Source of the DNA: an uncultured Eubacterium sp.
GTDB lineage: Bacteria > Bacillota > Clostridia > Oscillospirales > Acutalibacteraceae
NCBI GenBank assembly: GCA_944380635.1
Contig: CALWID010000002.1
Location: 38,897 to 102,896, forward strand
Direction: 5' to 3'
DNA length: 64,000 nucleotides
Shown here: one piece after another, positions 46,985 through 56,164 of the stretch
Numbering within the stretch: the first letter of the stretch is position 1
How the letters are laid out: every line of letters starts with the position of its first letter
Made by a program: the position numbers and the translations under genes
Notes under the pieces: generated by a model
Seen by the model: the letters and a program-made list of their open reading frames with translations, nothing else
Database searches by the model: none
What the model was told of the DNA's origin: nothing

Positions 46985-49900
46985 ATGCTTGATAAAAAAC
47001 TTGTAAAAAACCAGCTTGAAGAACTTTCCGCAAAAGGCGGCGGCAGCCTTGTTAAAAGGGTTATCAAATCAAAGCTGAACTCCAATTCCAAAATTCTTGT
47101 TATAGGTCTTGGCGGCATGGGTTGCAAAACCGTAAACGCAATGAAGAGAATATACAGCAACGAATTTGCGAGCAGCTCAAATATAAGATTTCTTGCAATT
47201 GATACGGATTCGAATGCTTTAAGCAAAGTGGCTGTTATAAACGGCGGATATCTTTCTCCCGGTGAATCTTTTGAAATATATTCATCTGAGGCAAGGAACC
47301 TCCTTATAGACCGCCCCCCGATAGTCAGACAATGGCTTTCTAACTCGGTTGAATCCCGCCCCATTAATCCGGACGGCGCTCAGGGTGTTAGAGCAGTAGG
47401 CCGCGTTATGCTGTGCGGCACAAGCAAATACGAAGCGCTCAGAGACTATATCTCCGGCATAATGGATGAACTTTCAATGAATATGACCGAAACCGAAAAA
47501 CTGAATGTTGTTTTGGTTGCGGGAATTTCCGGCGGCACCGGAAGCGGCACATTTATTGATGTGGGGTATATGATAAGAAGTTTGCTCAAAGAGAAAAAAG
47601 ACAATAACAGCGTTGCATCAGAATATTTCGGCATATTCTATACCCCCGATGTACAGAAAAGCGTGCCGGAAATCGGCGGAGATGAGGCTACATATTCTAA
47701 TTTAAGACGCAACGGCTATGCCGCCCTTAAAGAACTTGATTACTTTATGACCGTGGGCAAGGAAAGCAGCGGAAAACCTGTATACTCAGTACAGGTGCCG
47801 AGCGGAAAAGTGTATTCTTCTACGCAGCCTATGTTTGATAAAAACAGAGTCTTTATTATTTCCGCTACTGCAAAATGTTCAAAGTGCGATGATATAATTA
47901 AATCGACTGCTGCAAGCTTCCTTAATATGTTCAGAGACGGTGAAAGAGATGATAATGGCACTCAATCTGTTATCAGCACACTGTGCAACAAAAACGGTCA
48001 GATGGCTACATGGGTGGTCAACAACGCTGCCACAGCTGCGAACAATCTTGAAAGTGACCCAAGCGGTAATATAAACTGCAGTTTCCCGGCATTTATGAAC
48101 TATAACTACGCTTCATTCGGCTACAGGTCTATTTATTTCCCACGCAATGAAATGGCGGCATATTTTGCCAATGAGGCCTTTATGCGCGTATATGATGTTT
48201 GGAAGCGCGCGTTTCAATTTACACAAAAAACAATTGACGGTCTCGCACAACAATGCGGAATAGGTGATTTTGACGCTGTTTACACAAGCGCCTGCGCTGC
48301 TCTTGGTATAAACAGCGATGAATTCAGAATCAAACCGGAGGATCATGACAATTATCCCGTAAGAAGAGGCACCTCATTATTGGGCAGGGTTACAGGGCTT
48401 GACGATACCGTAGCAGCTGCCAAAGGATTAGTGGATGCAAAACTTCGCGCTATAGGCAATCCAAGCCCTAAAATTATCAGCCAAATCGTTTCACCGATAA
48501 TTGCAAACGTAAAAGGCTTAATCCTTGACAATTCCACTTTCCTTGAAAATTACGGACCTTACGGTGGTATTGTGGCGCTGTCCGGCAACAACGGAAATCC
48601 CTGCGGACTTATTGATATACTCGGCGGGTTTATTAATAATTTCAATACGGTTTTAAATAATAAACAGGAAAAGCTGAGAGTAGCACAGTCTAATCTTGAC
48701 GCGGGAAAAACAACTTTAGCAAATGATTCAAACCCTCATGATGACGAGATAGAAGCATTTATAGACATTTGCCAGCAGTTTTCAAAAACATATTTTGAAG
48801 AGGAATTTTACCGTTTATATATGCCGCGTATTCTCAGCGGGCTTGTAACAGAGCTCAACGCTCTTAATTCAGAAACATTTGAGATTTTCGTTCCGGTTAT
48901 TGACGCACTTAAGGATTTACTGAATGAAGATTCAGTTGCTTTTTCCGATTCCATATATCAAAGAACCGGCAATACAACTACATATTCGCTGAACGCGTTC
49001 AATATGAACAGTGCGCTTCAGTCGAACGGTTTATTCCGCTCTCTTTTTGACGGATATGTCGATAACGAAAAAGTAAAGCAAGTTGCCGATGGTTTCGCAA
49101 AAAGCATTTTCGGCAAGGACTCCAGAGAAAAATGGAAAAAAATTGTTTCTGATCCGGCAGTGCTTGCAGATGAGCTCAGGTCAATCTTTAATAGTGTAAC
49201 CGCGCCGATTGTAACAGATATGCTTCAAAAGCTAATTGTTATCATCTATGGGAATAGTGCAAGCCTGCTCCAAGCTGCAGGTTCACAGGGCCAAACCATA
49301 TCCATTGAAGACATTAATAGAATTTGGAATAACACCAGTGTTCGCGACACAGCTCTCAGAAGCGCCGCGAAAAACATTGTTGACGCATTAACAGGCAATA
49401 TTATGACGGCTTTTGATGTGCCTGATACGCAAATAAAGCAAATATCGCGTTCGGCATCAGTTATTTTGCTTAATGAAACTCCTGAATTAAATCACTTTAT
49501 AGAACTGGAACTGCAAAGGGTTTTCGGTCAACAATATTCTTGCAGTTATGTCGGCAATTCGCACACTTGCGAAAGAAAGACAGAAGTAACTATGGCAATG
49601 ATGCTTGCCCCGTTTTCTCTTCCTATTGTAAAAAATATGAAAGATTATGCCGAAAGATATTTTAAATCCGAGCGAGGTGAAACTTCTGCAGCAGGCCGCC
49701 ATCTTGACGAAGTAACGGAATGCTGGCAGTTTAATCTTCCAGAAATATACGGCGCAGACGCTGAAGATTATTTCGGAGGCCCAATCTTTAACAGGACAGA
49801 CGCTGCCATCACTCCGGAATACCGTAAAATGAATGATGACGGCACTGTAAAAGACAATGACCGCGAACAGTACGAGAGAATTCGCAAAGCTGTTGAATAC

Positions 49901-50827
49901 GGCATAAAGAACGGATTCATATACAAGGACGATACAATTAAAAAATACGAAATGATAGTGCTTAACAGCGGCGGAATCAACAAAAATGATCCTCGCCCGG
50001 AGCTGTTGAAAAGAATCAGCAGCGTACTGCCCGAAATCAGGCTTGATCAGCAAAATGACAGCCTGACTTGGATTGACGCTCTTAAATACATCGAAGAAAC
50101 CGAGCACCATACAATGCATGAGGAAATCGTTATAGACGAATATGTTAACAACGAAGCATTAAAGAACAGAGAATGCATTGAACCATCAGACCCTTACGAA
50201 TACAAAAATATTTACAGAATTTTCCGTGCTGATATGCGTATGACAAAGATTTTGTTTGAAACTGCGGAATACTTTAAATCCATGCAGTTCTTTGAGAATC
50301 TTGAAAATATATCAAATCTTGGCTCTGTGGTTGAACTTTTCCTGAACGCGTTTAAATGCGGCCTTATTACTCATAATGAGGAAAACAGAACATGGCTTGT
50401 TAAATACAGCAATAACATTTATAACACTGATGTTTTGTTCTTTGATGAAAAGTTACGCAAGAGCGATGAATTTGATCAGCCGCTTAGCTGGTATCTGCTC
50501 ATTTCTGCATTTGCAGAAAAAGCACTTGAGCCTAAGATTAAAGATGGAATTACAGCCATTTATAATGAAAAGGTTCATAATATGAGCGGCTTTGAGAGCG
50601 TTGAAACTATCGTAAATGAGATAATAAGCATGCTTGACAGCCCCCTGTTTACAAATTCAGACGCAGATATTAGAGATATGCAGATACGCAAGTGCTATTC
50701 CAACTCAAATTACAGAAAGTACTATTCATATCCGACTGCATTTTCCGGCACTGACAGCATTATTAACAATGTTAAACAGATAATTAATACTGTTAAAGAT
50801 TACGCAAGATTCAAAGGGGTTAATTAA
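46985..50827 (+). CDS. Giant tubulin/FtsZ-superfamily protein (Tubulin_2-like)
   Basis: A 1280-residue protein. KILVIGLGGMGCKTV (36-50) is the N-terminal nucleotide-binding loop, and AIDTD follows. The tubulin signature is GISGGTGSGTF (180-190), equivalent to GGGTGSG in FtsZ, so GTP binding is expected. Only the first 400 or so residues fit a tubulin/FtsZ core; the remaining 880 are mainly helical and not recognised. FtsZ is under 450 residues, so this is a large derivative. It has no membrane segment. It lies between two vWA membrane-protein genes. A polymerising or switch-like GTPase beneath the membrane is inferred. GAGGTAAT precedes ATG 46985. Confidence 0.82.
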   Translation: MLDKKLVKNQLEELSAKGGGSLVKRVIKSKLNSNSKILVIGLGGMGCKTVNAMKRIYSNEFASSSNIRFLAIDTDSNALSKVAVINGGYLSPGESFEIYSSEARNLLIDRPPIVRQWLSNSVESRPINPDGAQGVRAVGRVMLCGTSKYEALRDYISGIMDELSMNMTETEKLNVVLVAGISGGTGSGTFIDVGYMIRSLLKEKKDNNSVASEYFGIFYTPDVQKSVPEIGGDEATYSNLRRNGYAALKELDYFMTVGKESSGKPVYSVQVPSGKVYSSTQPMFDKNRVFIISATAKCSKCDDIIKSTAASFLNMFRDGERDDNGTQSVISTLCNKNGQMATWVVNNAATAANNLESDPSGNINCSFPAFMNYNYASFGYRSIYFPRNEMAAYFANEAFMRVYDVWKRAFQFTQKTIDGLAQQCGIGDFDAVYTSACAALGINSDEFRIKPEDHDNYPVRRGTSLLGRVTGLDDTVAAAKGLVDAKLRAIGNPSPKIISQIVSPIIANVKGLILDNSTFLENYGPYGGIVALSGNNGNPCGLIDILGGFINNFNTVLNNKQEKLRVAQSNLDAGKTTLANDSNPHDDEIEAFIDICQQFSKTYFEEEFYRLYMPRILSGLVTELNALNSETFEIFVPVIDALKDLLNEDSVAFSDSIYQRTGNTTTYSLNAFNMNSALQSNGLFRSLFDGYVDNEKVKQVADGFAKSIFGKDSREKWKKIVSDPAVLADELRSIFNSVTAPIVTDMLQKLIVIIYGNSASLLQAAGSQGQTISIEDINRIWNNTSVRDTALRSAAKNIVDALTGNIMTAFDVPDTQIKQISRSASVILLNETPELNHFIELELQRVFGQQYSCSYVGNSHTCERKTEVTMAMMLAPFSLPIVKNMKDYAERYFKSERGETSAAGRHLDEVTECWQFNLPEIYGADAEDYFGGPIFNRTDAAITPEYRKMNDDGTVKDNDREQYERIRKAVEYGIKNGFIYKDDTIKKYEMIVLNSGGINKNDPRPELLKRISSVLPEIRLDQQNDSLTWIDALKYIEETEHHTMHEEIVIDEYVNNEALKNRECIEPSDPYEYKNIYRIFRADMRMTKILFETAEYFKSMQFFENLENISNLGSVVELFLNAFKCGLITHNEENRTWLVKYSNNIYNTDVLFFDEKLRKSDEFDQPLSWYLLISAFAEKALEPKIKDGITAIYNEKVHNMSGFESVETIVNEIISMLDSPLFTNSDADIRDMQIRKCYSNSNYRKYYSYPTAFSGTDSIINNVKQIINTVKDYARFKGVN

Positions 50828-50843
50828 AGAAATTATTTCAACG

Positions 50844-50873
50844 GGAGACCGCGGCAGGGTCTGCGGTCTCCCC
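50844..50873 (+). other. Intercistronic hairpin
   Basis: A perfect 10-bp stem, GGGAGACCGC / GCGGTCTCCC, between the tubulin-like and second vWA genes. It lacks a T-run, so it may attenuate or protect the mRNA rather than terminate fully. Confidence 0.65.
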
Positions 50874-50893
50874 AGCCTTACGGGGGGATTTTA

Positions 50894-52345
50894 ATGAAAA
50901 AAAGCAAAAAGCAATCAAATGTGATTAAGCATATAGCGATTACCGCTGTTTCGGGAGCACTGTTTTGGATAGTTGGTGAATTAATTTTTCCGCACCTTAC
51001 TGAAGAAATGCCTGCTCCGTTCGGAATTCCTATATATATGCTTGTATTTTTTATTTTTGTTGCGGTTGCATTAATTGCTTTATCATTTTATAAAACAGAT
51101 TTTTCAGATCCCAAAAATAAGAGCAATATAATCTCTTCCACAAAAATCACTGCAATAACGCTTGTTGTATTTTTGCTTGCAAGCGGTCTGTTTGAATTTC
51201 TTTACGAACTCGGAAAGCAGGAAATACCCGAACCCACATCAGTAATAATTATGTTTGATGATTCCGGATCAATGAAGGGAACGGAGCAGGAACGGGCAGA
51301 TGCCGTTAACTCCCTTATGCAAAGCGATGCAGCGGACATGCCGTATGCGGTATATAGTTTTACCGATTCTGCGCAATGTATAAGGCCTATGGGTTCTTAC
51401 AACGGTTTTAGCACAGATGAACTTCAATTTAGTTCCGAAGGCGGCACTGAAGTTATAAAATCTATCCGCGAAGTGTTAGGAGATTTTGAACAAGGGCGTC
51501 TTTCCGGTTCGGGCAGTAATCCAAAAATCATAGTAATCAGCGACGGAGCCAGCAGCTCGGCAAATATGAATTCAGTAACTTCAAGATGCAGAAACTCCGG
51601 AATAAGCGTAAGCACTATAGGGGTATCAAATTGCAACAAGAATTTTTTGGAAAAGATAGCACACAAAACCGGAGGAGTTTTTGTTTATTGCAGTGATATT
51701 TCTTCACTTGCTCAAAATATCGGTTCTGCAATGCAGGTGGACACAAGCAGAAATTTACTGTCTGAGAGAATAGTCTTTAAAAATAACGCGCTATATGCAT
51801 TCCTTAGGATACTGTTTTTAACTATTCTTGCTGCCGTTTGGTCATTTATGAAAGTACAACTTACATATGAACGCAGTGATAAAACAACTCGTATCTTTTT
51901 AATTTCATTTGCCGCTTGCGTTGCCGGTGGCATTCTTGTAGAATGCTTAGCAAACAGTTCATTATCCATAAAATTTGTAAGGTTCATTTTCTGTGTTCTT
52001 TGGGCATTAACGCCGGGCACTGCAATGTTTTTGAAAAAAAATCAAGCAAGTGCGGCAATAGATATAAACCCTGCAAAAACAGGCGATAACATCAGTTATA
52101 ATGATGACGCGCAAAAATCTGTTAATTATAAACCGGATAATCAATCATCAACTACTCGGCAGCGTATTACCCAAAACGGCAATGACTCATATCAAACAGA
52201 TAATTCTCAGGACAACAGCAATCCGTTTGGAAACGGCCCGTTTTCTGATAATTCCGGCGATTCGGCTGATTCTCCCTTTGGCAACTTTGATGATCCGTTT
52301 AGTGATTTAAACGATCCATTTTCTGATAATAAGACTAATTGGTAA
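50894..52345 (+). CDS. Multi-pass membrane vWA protein with NPF/DPF tail
   Basis: A 483-residue protein. Three N-terminal hydrophobic segments (about 14-31, 48-66, 85-105) precede a vWA domain with intact MIDAS DDSGSM (122-127) and VISDGASS. Three more segments follow (about 302-320, 335-352, 358-376). The C-terminal 100 residues are hydrophilic and end with SNPFGNGPFSD, DSPFGNFDDPFSD and NDPFSD. GGGGGG lies ahead of ATG 50894. The vWA topology (BatA/BatB-like) suggests a scaffold or metal-dependent protein-binding role. The tail motif is shared with the other vWA and zinc-ribbon proteins of this unit. Confidence 0.85.
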   Translation: MKKSKKQSNVIKHIAITAVSGALFWIVGELIFPHLTEEMPAPFGIPIYMLVFFIFVAVALIALSFYKTDFSDPKNKSNIISSTKITAITLVVFLLASGLFEFLYELGKQEIPEPTSVIIMFDDSGSMKGTEQERADAVNSLMQSDAADMPYAVYSFTDSAQCIRPMGSYNGFSTDELQFSSEGGTEVIKSIREVLGDFEQGRLSGSGSNPKIIVISDGASSSANMNSVTSRCRNSGISVSTIGVSNCNKNFLEKIAHKTGGVFVYCSDISSLAQNIGSAMQVDTSRNLLSERIVFKNNALYAFLRILFLTILAAVWSFMKVQLTYERSDKTTRIFLISFAACVAGGILVECLANSSLSIKFVRFIFCVLWALTPGTAMFLKKNQASAAIDINPAKTGDNISYNDDAQKSVNYKPDNQSSTTRQRITQNGNDSYQTDNSQDNSNPFGNGPFSDNSGDSADSPFGNFDDPFSDLNDPFSDNKTNW

Positions 52346-52362
52346 TAAACAGGAGGCACATA

Positions 52363-53481
52363 TTGATTATTAAATATTGTCCCGAATGTATCGGCAAGCC
52401 ATATACGAAAAATCTTGATACTTTGAACTGCCCTGTCTGCGGCGCAGCGCTGGCGTCCGAGTTTGTAGGGGAAGACGAACTTTTTGCCAGAACGCAGCTT
52501 CCGGATAAAACTCCTGCAAGCAATTCTTCTTTTGATGGGACAGACATTTTTGCCCCCGAAAATGAAAAATTTGACGGTTATGAATCAAGTGACCCTCAAA
52601 ACATATTTGGAAACCCATTTGAAAACAATGATGATATAACACCATTCAACTCCGGTCCGCCGGCTGCCGAAATTAACTCTGCTGAACATCAGAATCCAGT
52701 TGTTTCCAGAAGCAACAGCGGCAACAGCGAAAATAAGAAAATGGAAAAAGTAATACGCGGCAAAGTGGCTTCCTATAGCAGTACAGGTAAAGAGGATGGC
52801 TCATACAGGCGCTTATTACTGCCAAAGTTATTTGACGCACTTATTTATCATCAACGCCTTGAAGATGTCCTGCACAGATTTACAGTTCGTGTCAACGCCG
52901 GCCAGGACATAATGGGATTTGGCAATTATATAGATGTTCCCGTAAATGTTCACGGTACAATTTCCGGCGGAATGCAGATTACTGATAATTGTGAAGTAGA
53001 AGTAAAAGGAAAATATAAAAATCATGTACTTATGGCACAAACCATTGATGTTATTAACAACGGATATAAAAGCAGAGTTAAATTTCAGCACTCAACCAAA
53101 GCTATATTTTATTCAATATTATTATTCATTGCGGCGGTTGTAACTATATATTTTGCGGCTACGTCCAACGGAAACTTTTTGAGCGAATTAAAGTATTTTA
53201 TGATAACCTGGGCGATTATTGCCGCTATAACTACTGTTTTATATATTATAATTTCCTTTTCAAAACTCGGCCTGTTGGCACGCTTTGCAAGCAAAAGTAC
53301 AAAGCGGTTTCCCTTAATTGGAATTTTGGTAATTTCATTTATAGCAACTGTAATATTTTTAAAATGCCTTGGCGGCGTAGCAGGCTTAGGCAGTTTGTTT
53401 TCAAACCTGCTCATTGCATTACTGCCGTTAATAATCCTGATAGCAGGCGTTATAATTCTTTTTAAAGCAATAATCAAATAA
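52363..53481 (+). CDS. Zinc-ribbon membrane protein with PF-motif linker
   Basis: A 372-residue protein starting at TTG 52363, six bases after AGGAGG; an in-frame ATG at 52339 lies inside the previous gene and has no ribosome site. The N-terminus is a zinc ribbon, CPEC and CPVC (about residues 5-31). A disordered acidic linker follows with DIFAPE, NIFGNPFEN and ITPFNSG (about 60-110), then a beta-rich domain, then four C-terminal hydrophobic segments (about 245-370). The family is not recognised. Its position between vWA and HerA genes, plus the shared motif, suggests a membrane partner of both. Confidence 0.75.
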   Translation: MIIKYCPECIGKPYTKNLDTLNCPVCGAALASEFVGEDELFARTQLPDKTPASNSSFDGTDIFAPENEKFDGYESSDPQNIFGNPFENNDDITPFNSGPPAAEINSAEHQNPVVSRSNSGNSENKKMEKVIRGKVASYSSTGKEDGSYRRLLLPKLFDALIYHQRLEDVLHRFTVRVNAGQDIMGFGNYIDVPVNVHGTISGGMQITDNCEVEVKGKYKNHVLMAQTIDVINNGYKSRVKFQHSTKAIFYSILLFIAAVVTIYFAATSNGNFLSELKYFMITWAIIAAITTVLYIIISFSKLGLLARFASKSTKRFPLIGILVISFIATVIFLKCLGGVAGLGSLFSNLLIALLPLIILIAGVIILFKAIIK

Positions 53482-53496
53482 AGTGGTGCTGCAAAA

Positions 53497-56163
53497 TTGA
53501 AACGAAGCGACATAGAAAACAAAAGCAAGGAAATTACTGAAAAGTATTTCTCAATGCTTTCAGAAATGACACGCGAAAAAACAGATAGCGAAGCTCCCCC
53601 TGTTAAAGATGCAAAAGATTATTTCTACATAAAGGTGGAGGAAATATCAAAACGCTGGATAACTGACGAGAGACCAATCTGGGATATTATGACCGAATTA
53701 TTCGTTGGTCTTAGCGCCATATCTATTCCTGTTTCGGTGGTATTCAGCAATGATTCGGTGAAAACAAGCGTTTTTTTCGGTTGCAAGAGCGAGCATATAG
53801 ATGTTTTGGACGGTATGCTGAACGGAACATTTGCACAGATACAGTATTCAAAAAACGAGCGTTCAAACACTGAAATTTTTACTTTTGCTCAAACCGGCAC
53901 AAAAGGCAGATTCGGCGGGTTTCTTAAAGGCAATCCGACAGGGGATTGCAATTTTAGCGCTCCTTTTCAAATAGATTCCATTATAAAAGGAATGGCGGGT
54001 AATTCTTGGAATATTTCAATTTTTGCTCAACCGGTGCAACGCCCAAAAACCGTACTCAGACAGCAATACTGGCTGGCTCAGTCTACACAATGCAGTGAAC
54101 TCTCAGACATATCCTTTACTGATAATGATAATGTTGAGGCTGTTACATATAAAAAAAATTACTATCATAGTGAGCAATACCGTGAAAAGGTGGATGCCTT
54201 TAATGAGCGGTCGGCCGAATGCATTGCCTCAGGCGAATGGTGTGTAACCATTAATTTTTCAACCGAGCGAAAAGATACATGCCGCTTATTGGGCGGGCTT
54301 CTAACATCTGCTTTTTACGGCGAGCAATCCGTTCCGGAACCTGTTCACGCAGTGTTTTTTGAAGGTGAAGAACCAAAATATATAGTTGACGGATTCGAAT
54401 ATACGCACCGGGCATTTTGCGATATTCCCTATCCAAAATATTCAACTTTACTCAGCAGCAGAGAGCTTGCGATATATTCTGCTTTACCAACAATGGATAC
54501 AAGCGGATTTTCTGTAAATGAATATGTTGAATTTGATGTTAACAGAAATATAGACGGCGATTTGGTAATAGGAAACATTCTTGACTGTGAAAGGGTAACA
54601 AAAAATCCTTACAAAATCAATGCCAATGAATTAAATCGGCACTGCCTTGTTACGGGCCTGACCGGTTCGGGAAAAACAAACACTATAAAAAGTCTGGTCT
54701 ACAATCTTACGCAAGGGGCAAAACTGCCGATAATGGTAATTGAACCTGCTAAGAAAGAATATTGGGAGCTTTTTAAACTCGGCTATAATAATCTTCAAAT
54801 CTATAGTGTTGGCTCAAGCGAAAAAAATGCCTGCACGCTATGCCTTAATCCTTTTGAGTGCGCTGCATATATTGATTCAGGCGGTAAAAGATCAACTGTT
54901 TCGATACAAACGCACATAGATTTTGTGTTTGCTGCTTTTAAGGCAAGTTTTATTATGTACACTCCTATGCCGTATGTTCTTGAAAAAGCAATATATTCAA
55001 TATATGAAGATTGCGGCTGGGACATACGAAACAGTATAAATAAAAACGGAGAAGAAATATACCCCACAATTGAAGACCTTTATTATAAAATTCCGCAAAT
55101 AGTAAATGATATGGGATACGATGCACGCATGCGAAATGACCTTATAGGCTCTCTTCAGGCAAGAATCAATTCTATGCGCTTGGGAGCAAAAGGAGATGCC
55201 CTTAATGTATCACGCTCGTTTCCTATGCATGTTCTTTTGGAAGGAAACTGCATAATAGAACTTGAAGATGTTGGTGATGACGATGTTAAAGCATTTATTA
55301 TTAGCATCCTGCTTGTAAATCTTTTGGAATACAGGCGCAAACAGGATGATTGCCAGCTTAAGTTACGCCACTTAATGCTGATTGAAGAGGCACATCGACT
55401 ATTAAAAAATGTGCAAAGCGGCGTTGGCGAAAACGCCGATCCACGAGGCGCCGCCGTTGAGTTTTTTTGCAATCTGCTTGCAGAACTGAGAAGCAAAGGC
55501 CAAGGATTTATAGTTGCAGACCAAATTCCTTCAAAATTAGCACCGGATTTAATAAAAAACACCAATCTTAAAATTGTTCATAGAACTGTTGATGAAGAGG
55601 AACGGCTGCTAATAGGCGGAGCAATGCATATGACGCCGGATCAAATAGATAGTTTGGCATCCTTAAAACAGGGGGTGGCAGCAGTTTATTCAGAAGGTGA
55701 TGAACGGCCCAAATTAGTCCGTTCAAGATACGCAGGAGAATACATATCTCAGGACGCGGTTAATCTTACGAGAGAAAATGTTTTGCTGCTGACAAGGTCA
55801 AATAATATTACCACTGAAGGATGCCCGGATTATTGCACACTAACAAATCGGCAAAACGAAATTTGCAGATATTGTGATTCACATTGTAAAAAAAATTATA
55901 GAGACATACTTAATGATGTAGATGACAAAAGATGTTTCTTTGACTTTGCCGCGCAGCTAAACCCTAATATAAGAAAAAGCTGTATAGTAAATAAGATTAA
56001 AGAAAGTATTACTGAATTTTGCACTCTTCATCTATGTAAACATTCTGAAAACAGCACTAAGGATATGTCCTGCATATTAAATTGCCTGCTTGATGAATGG
56101 AACTTAAATAAAAAACTACAAAATAAACTAATAAAGGTGTATAATAAGAGTAAAGGAGAATAA
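53497..56163 (+). CDS. HerA/DUF87-family ATPase
   Basis: An 888-residue ATPase of the HerA-FtsK superfamily. Walker A is GLTGSGKT (387-394), Walker B is MLIEEAH (about 627-633), and QGFIVADQIPSKL plus HRTVDEEER near 660-700 are typical HerA motor segments. The first 350 residues are an unrecognised N-terminal region. The end carries a Cys-rich cluster, CPDYC then CRYCDSHC (about 775-796), a possible metal site. HerA ATPases form hexameric pumps for DNA or protein. It starts at TTG 53497. The LHH-nuclease gene begins one base after its stop, so the nuclease may be its cargo. Confidence 0.88.
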   Translation: MKRSDIENKSKEITEKYFSMLSEMTREKTDSEAPPVKDAKDYFYIKVEEISKRWITDERPIWDIMTELFVGLSAISIPVSVVFSNDSVKTSVFFGCKSEHIDVLDGMLNGTFAQIQYSKNERSNTEIFTFAQTGTKGRFGGFLKGNPTGDCNFSAPFQIDSIIKGMAGNSWNISIFAQPVQRPKTVLRQQYWLAQSTQCSELSDISFTDNDNVEAVTYKKNYYHSEQYREKVDAFNERSAECIASGEWCVTINFSTERKDTCRLLGGLLTSAFYGEQSVPEPVHAVFFEGEEPKYIVDGFEYTHRAFCDIPYPKYSTLLSSRELAIYSALPTMDTSGFSVNEYVEFDVNRNIDGDLVIGNILDCERVTKNPYKINANELNRHCLVTGLTGSGKTNTIKSLVYNLTQGAKLPIMVIEPAKKEYWELFKLGYNNLQIYSVGSSEKNACTLCLNPFECAAYIDSGGKRSTVSIQTHIDFVFAAFKASFIMYTPMPYVLEKAIYSIYEDCGWDIRNSINKNGEEIYPTIEDLYYKIPQIVNDMGYDARMRNDLIGSLQARINSMRLGAKGDALNVSRSFPMHVLLEGNCIIELEDVGDDDVKAFIISILLVNLLEYRRKQDDCQLKLRHLMLIEEAHRLLKNVQSGVGENADPRGAAVEFFCNLLAELRSKGQGFIVADQIPSKLAPDLIKNTNLKIVHRTVDEEERLLIGGAMHMTPDQIDSLASLKQGVAAVYSEGDERPKLVRSRYAGEYISQDAVNLTRENVLLLTRSNNITTEGCPDYCTLTNRQNEICRYCDSHCKKNYRDILNDVDDKRCFFDFAAQLNPNIRKSCIVNKIKESITEFCTLHLCKHSENSTKDMSCILNCLLDEWNLNKKLQNKLIKVYNKSKGE

Positions 56164-56164
56164 T

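Noticed and set aside
49487-50119. 210-residue reverse frame in the tubulin-like gene
   Set aside because: No start context, no family resemblance, and fully inside a strongly supported gene.
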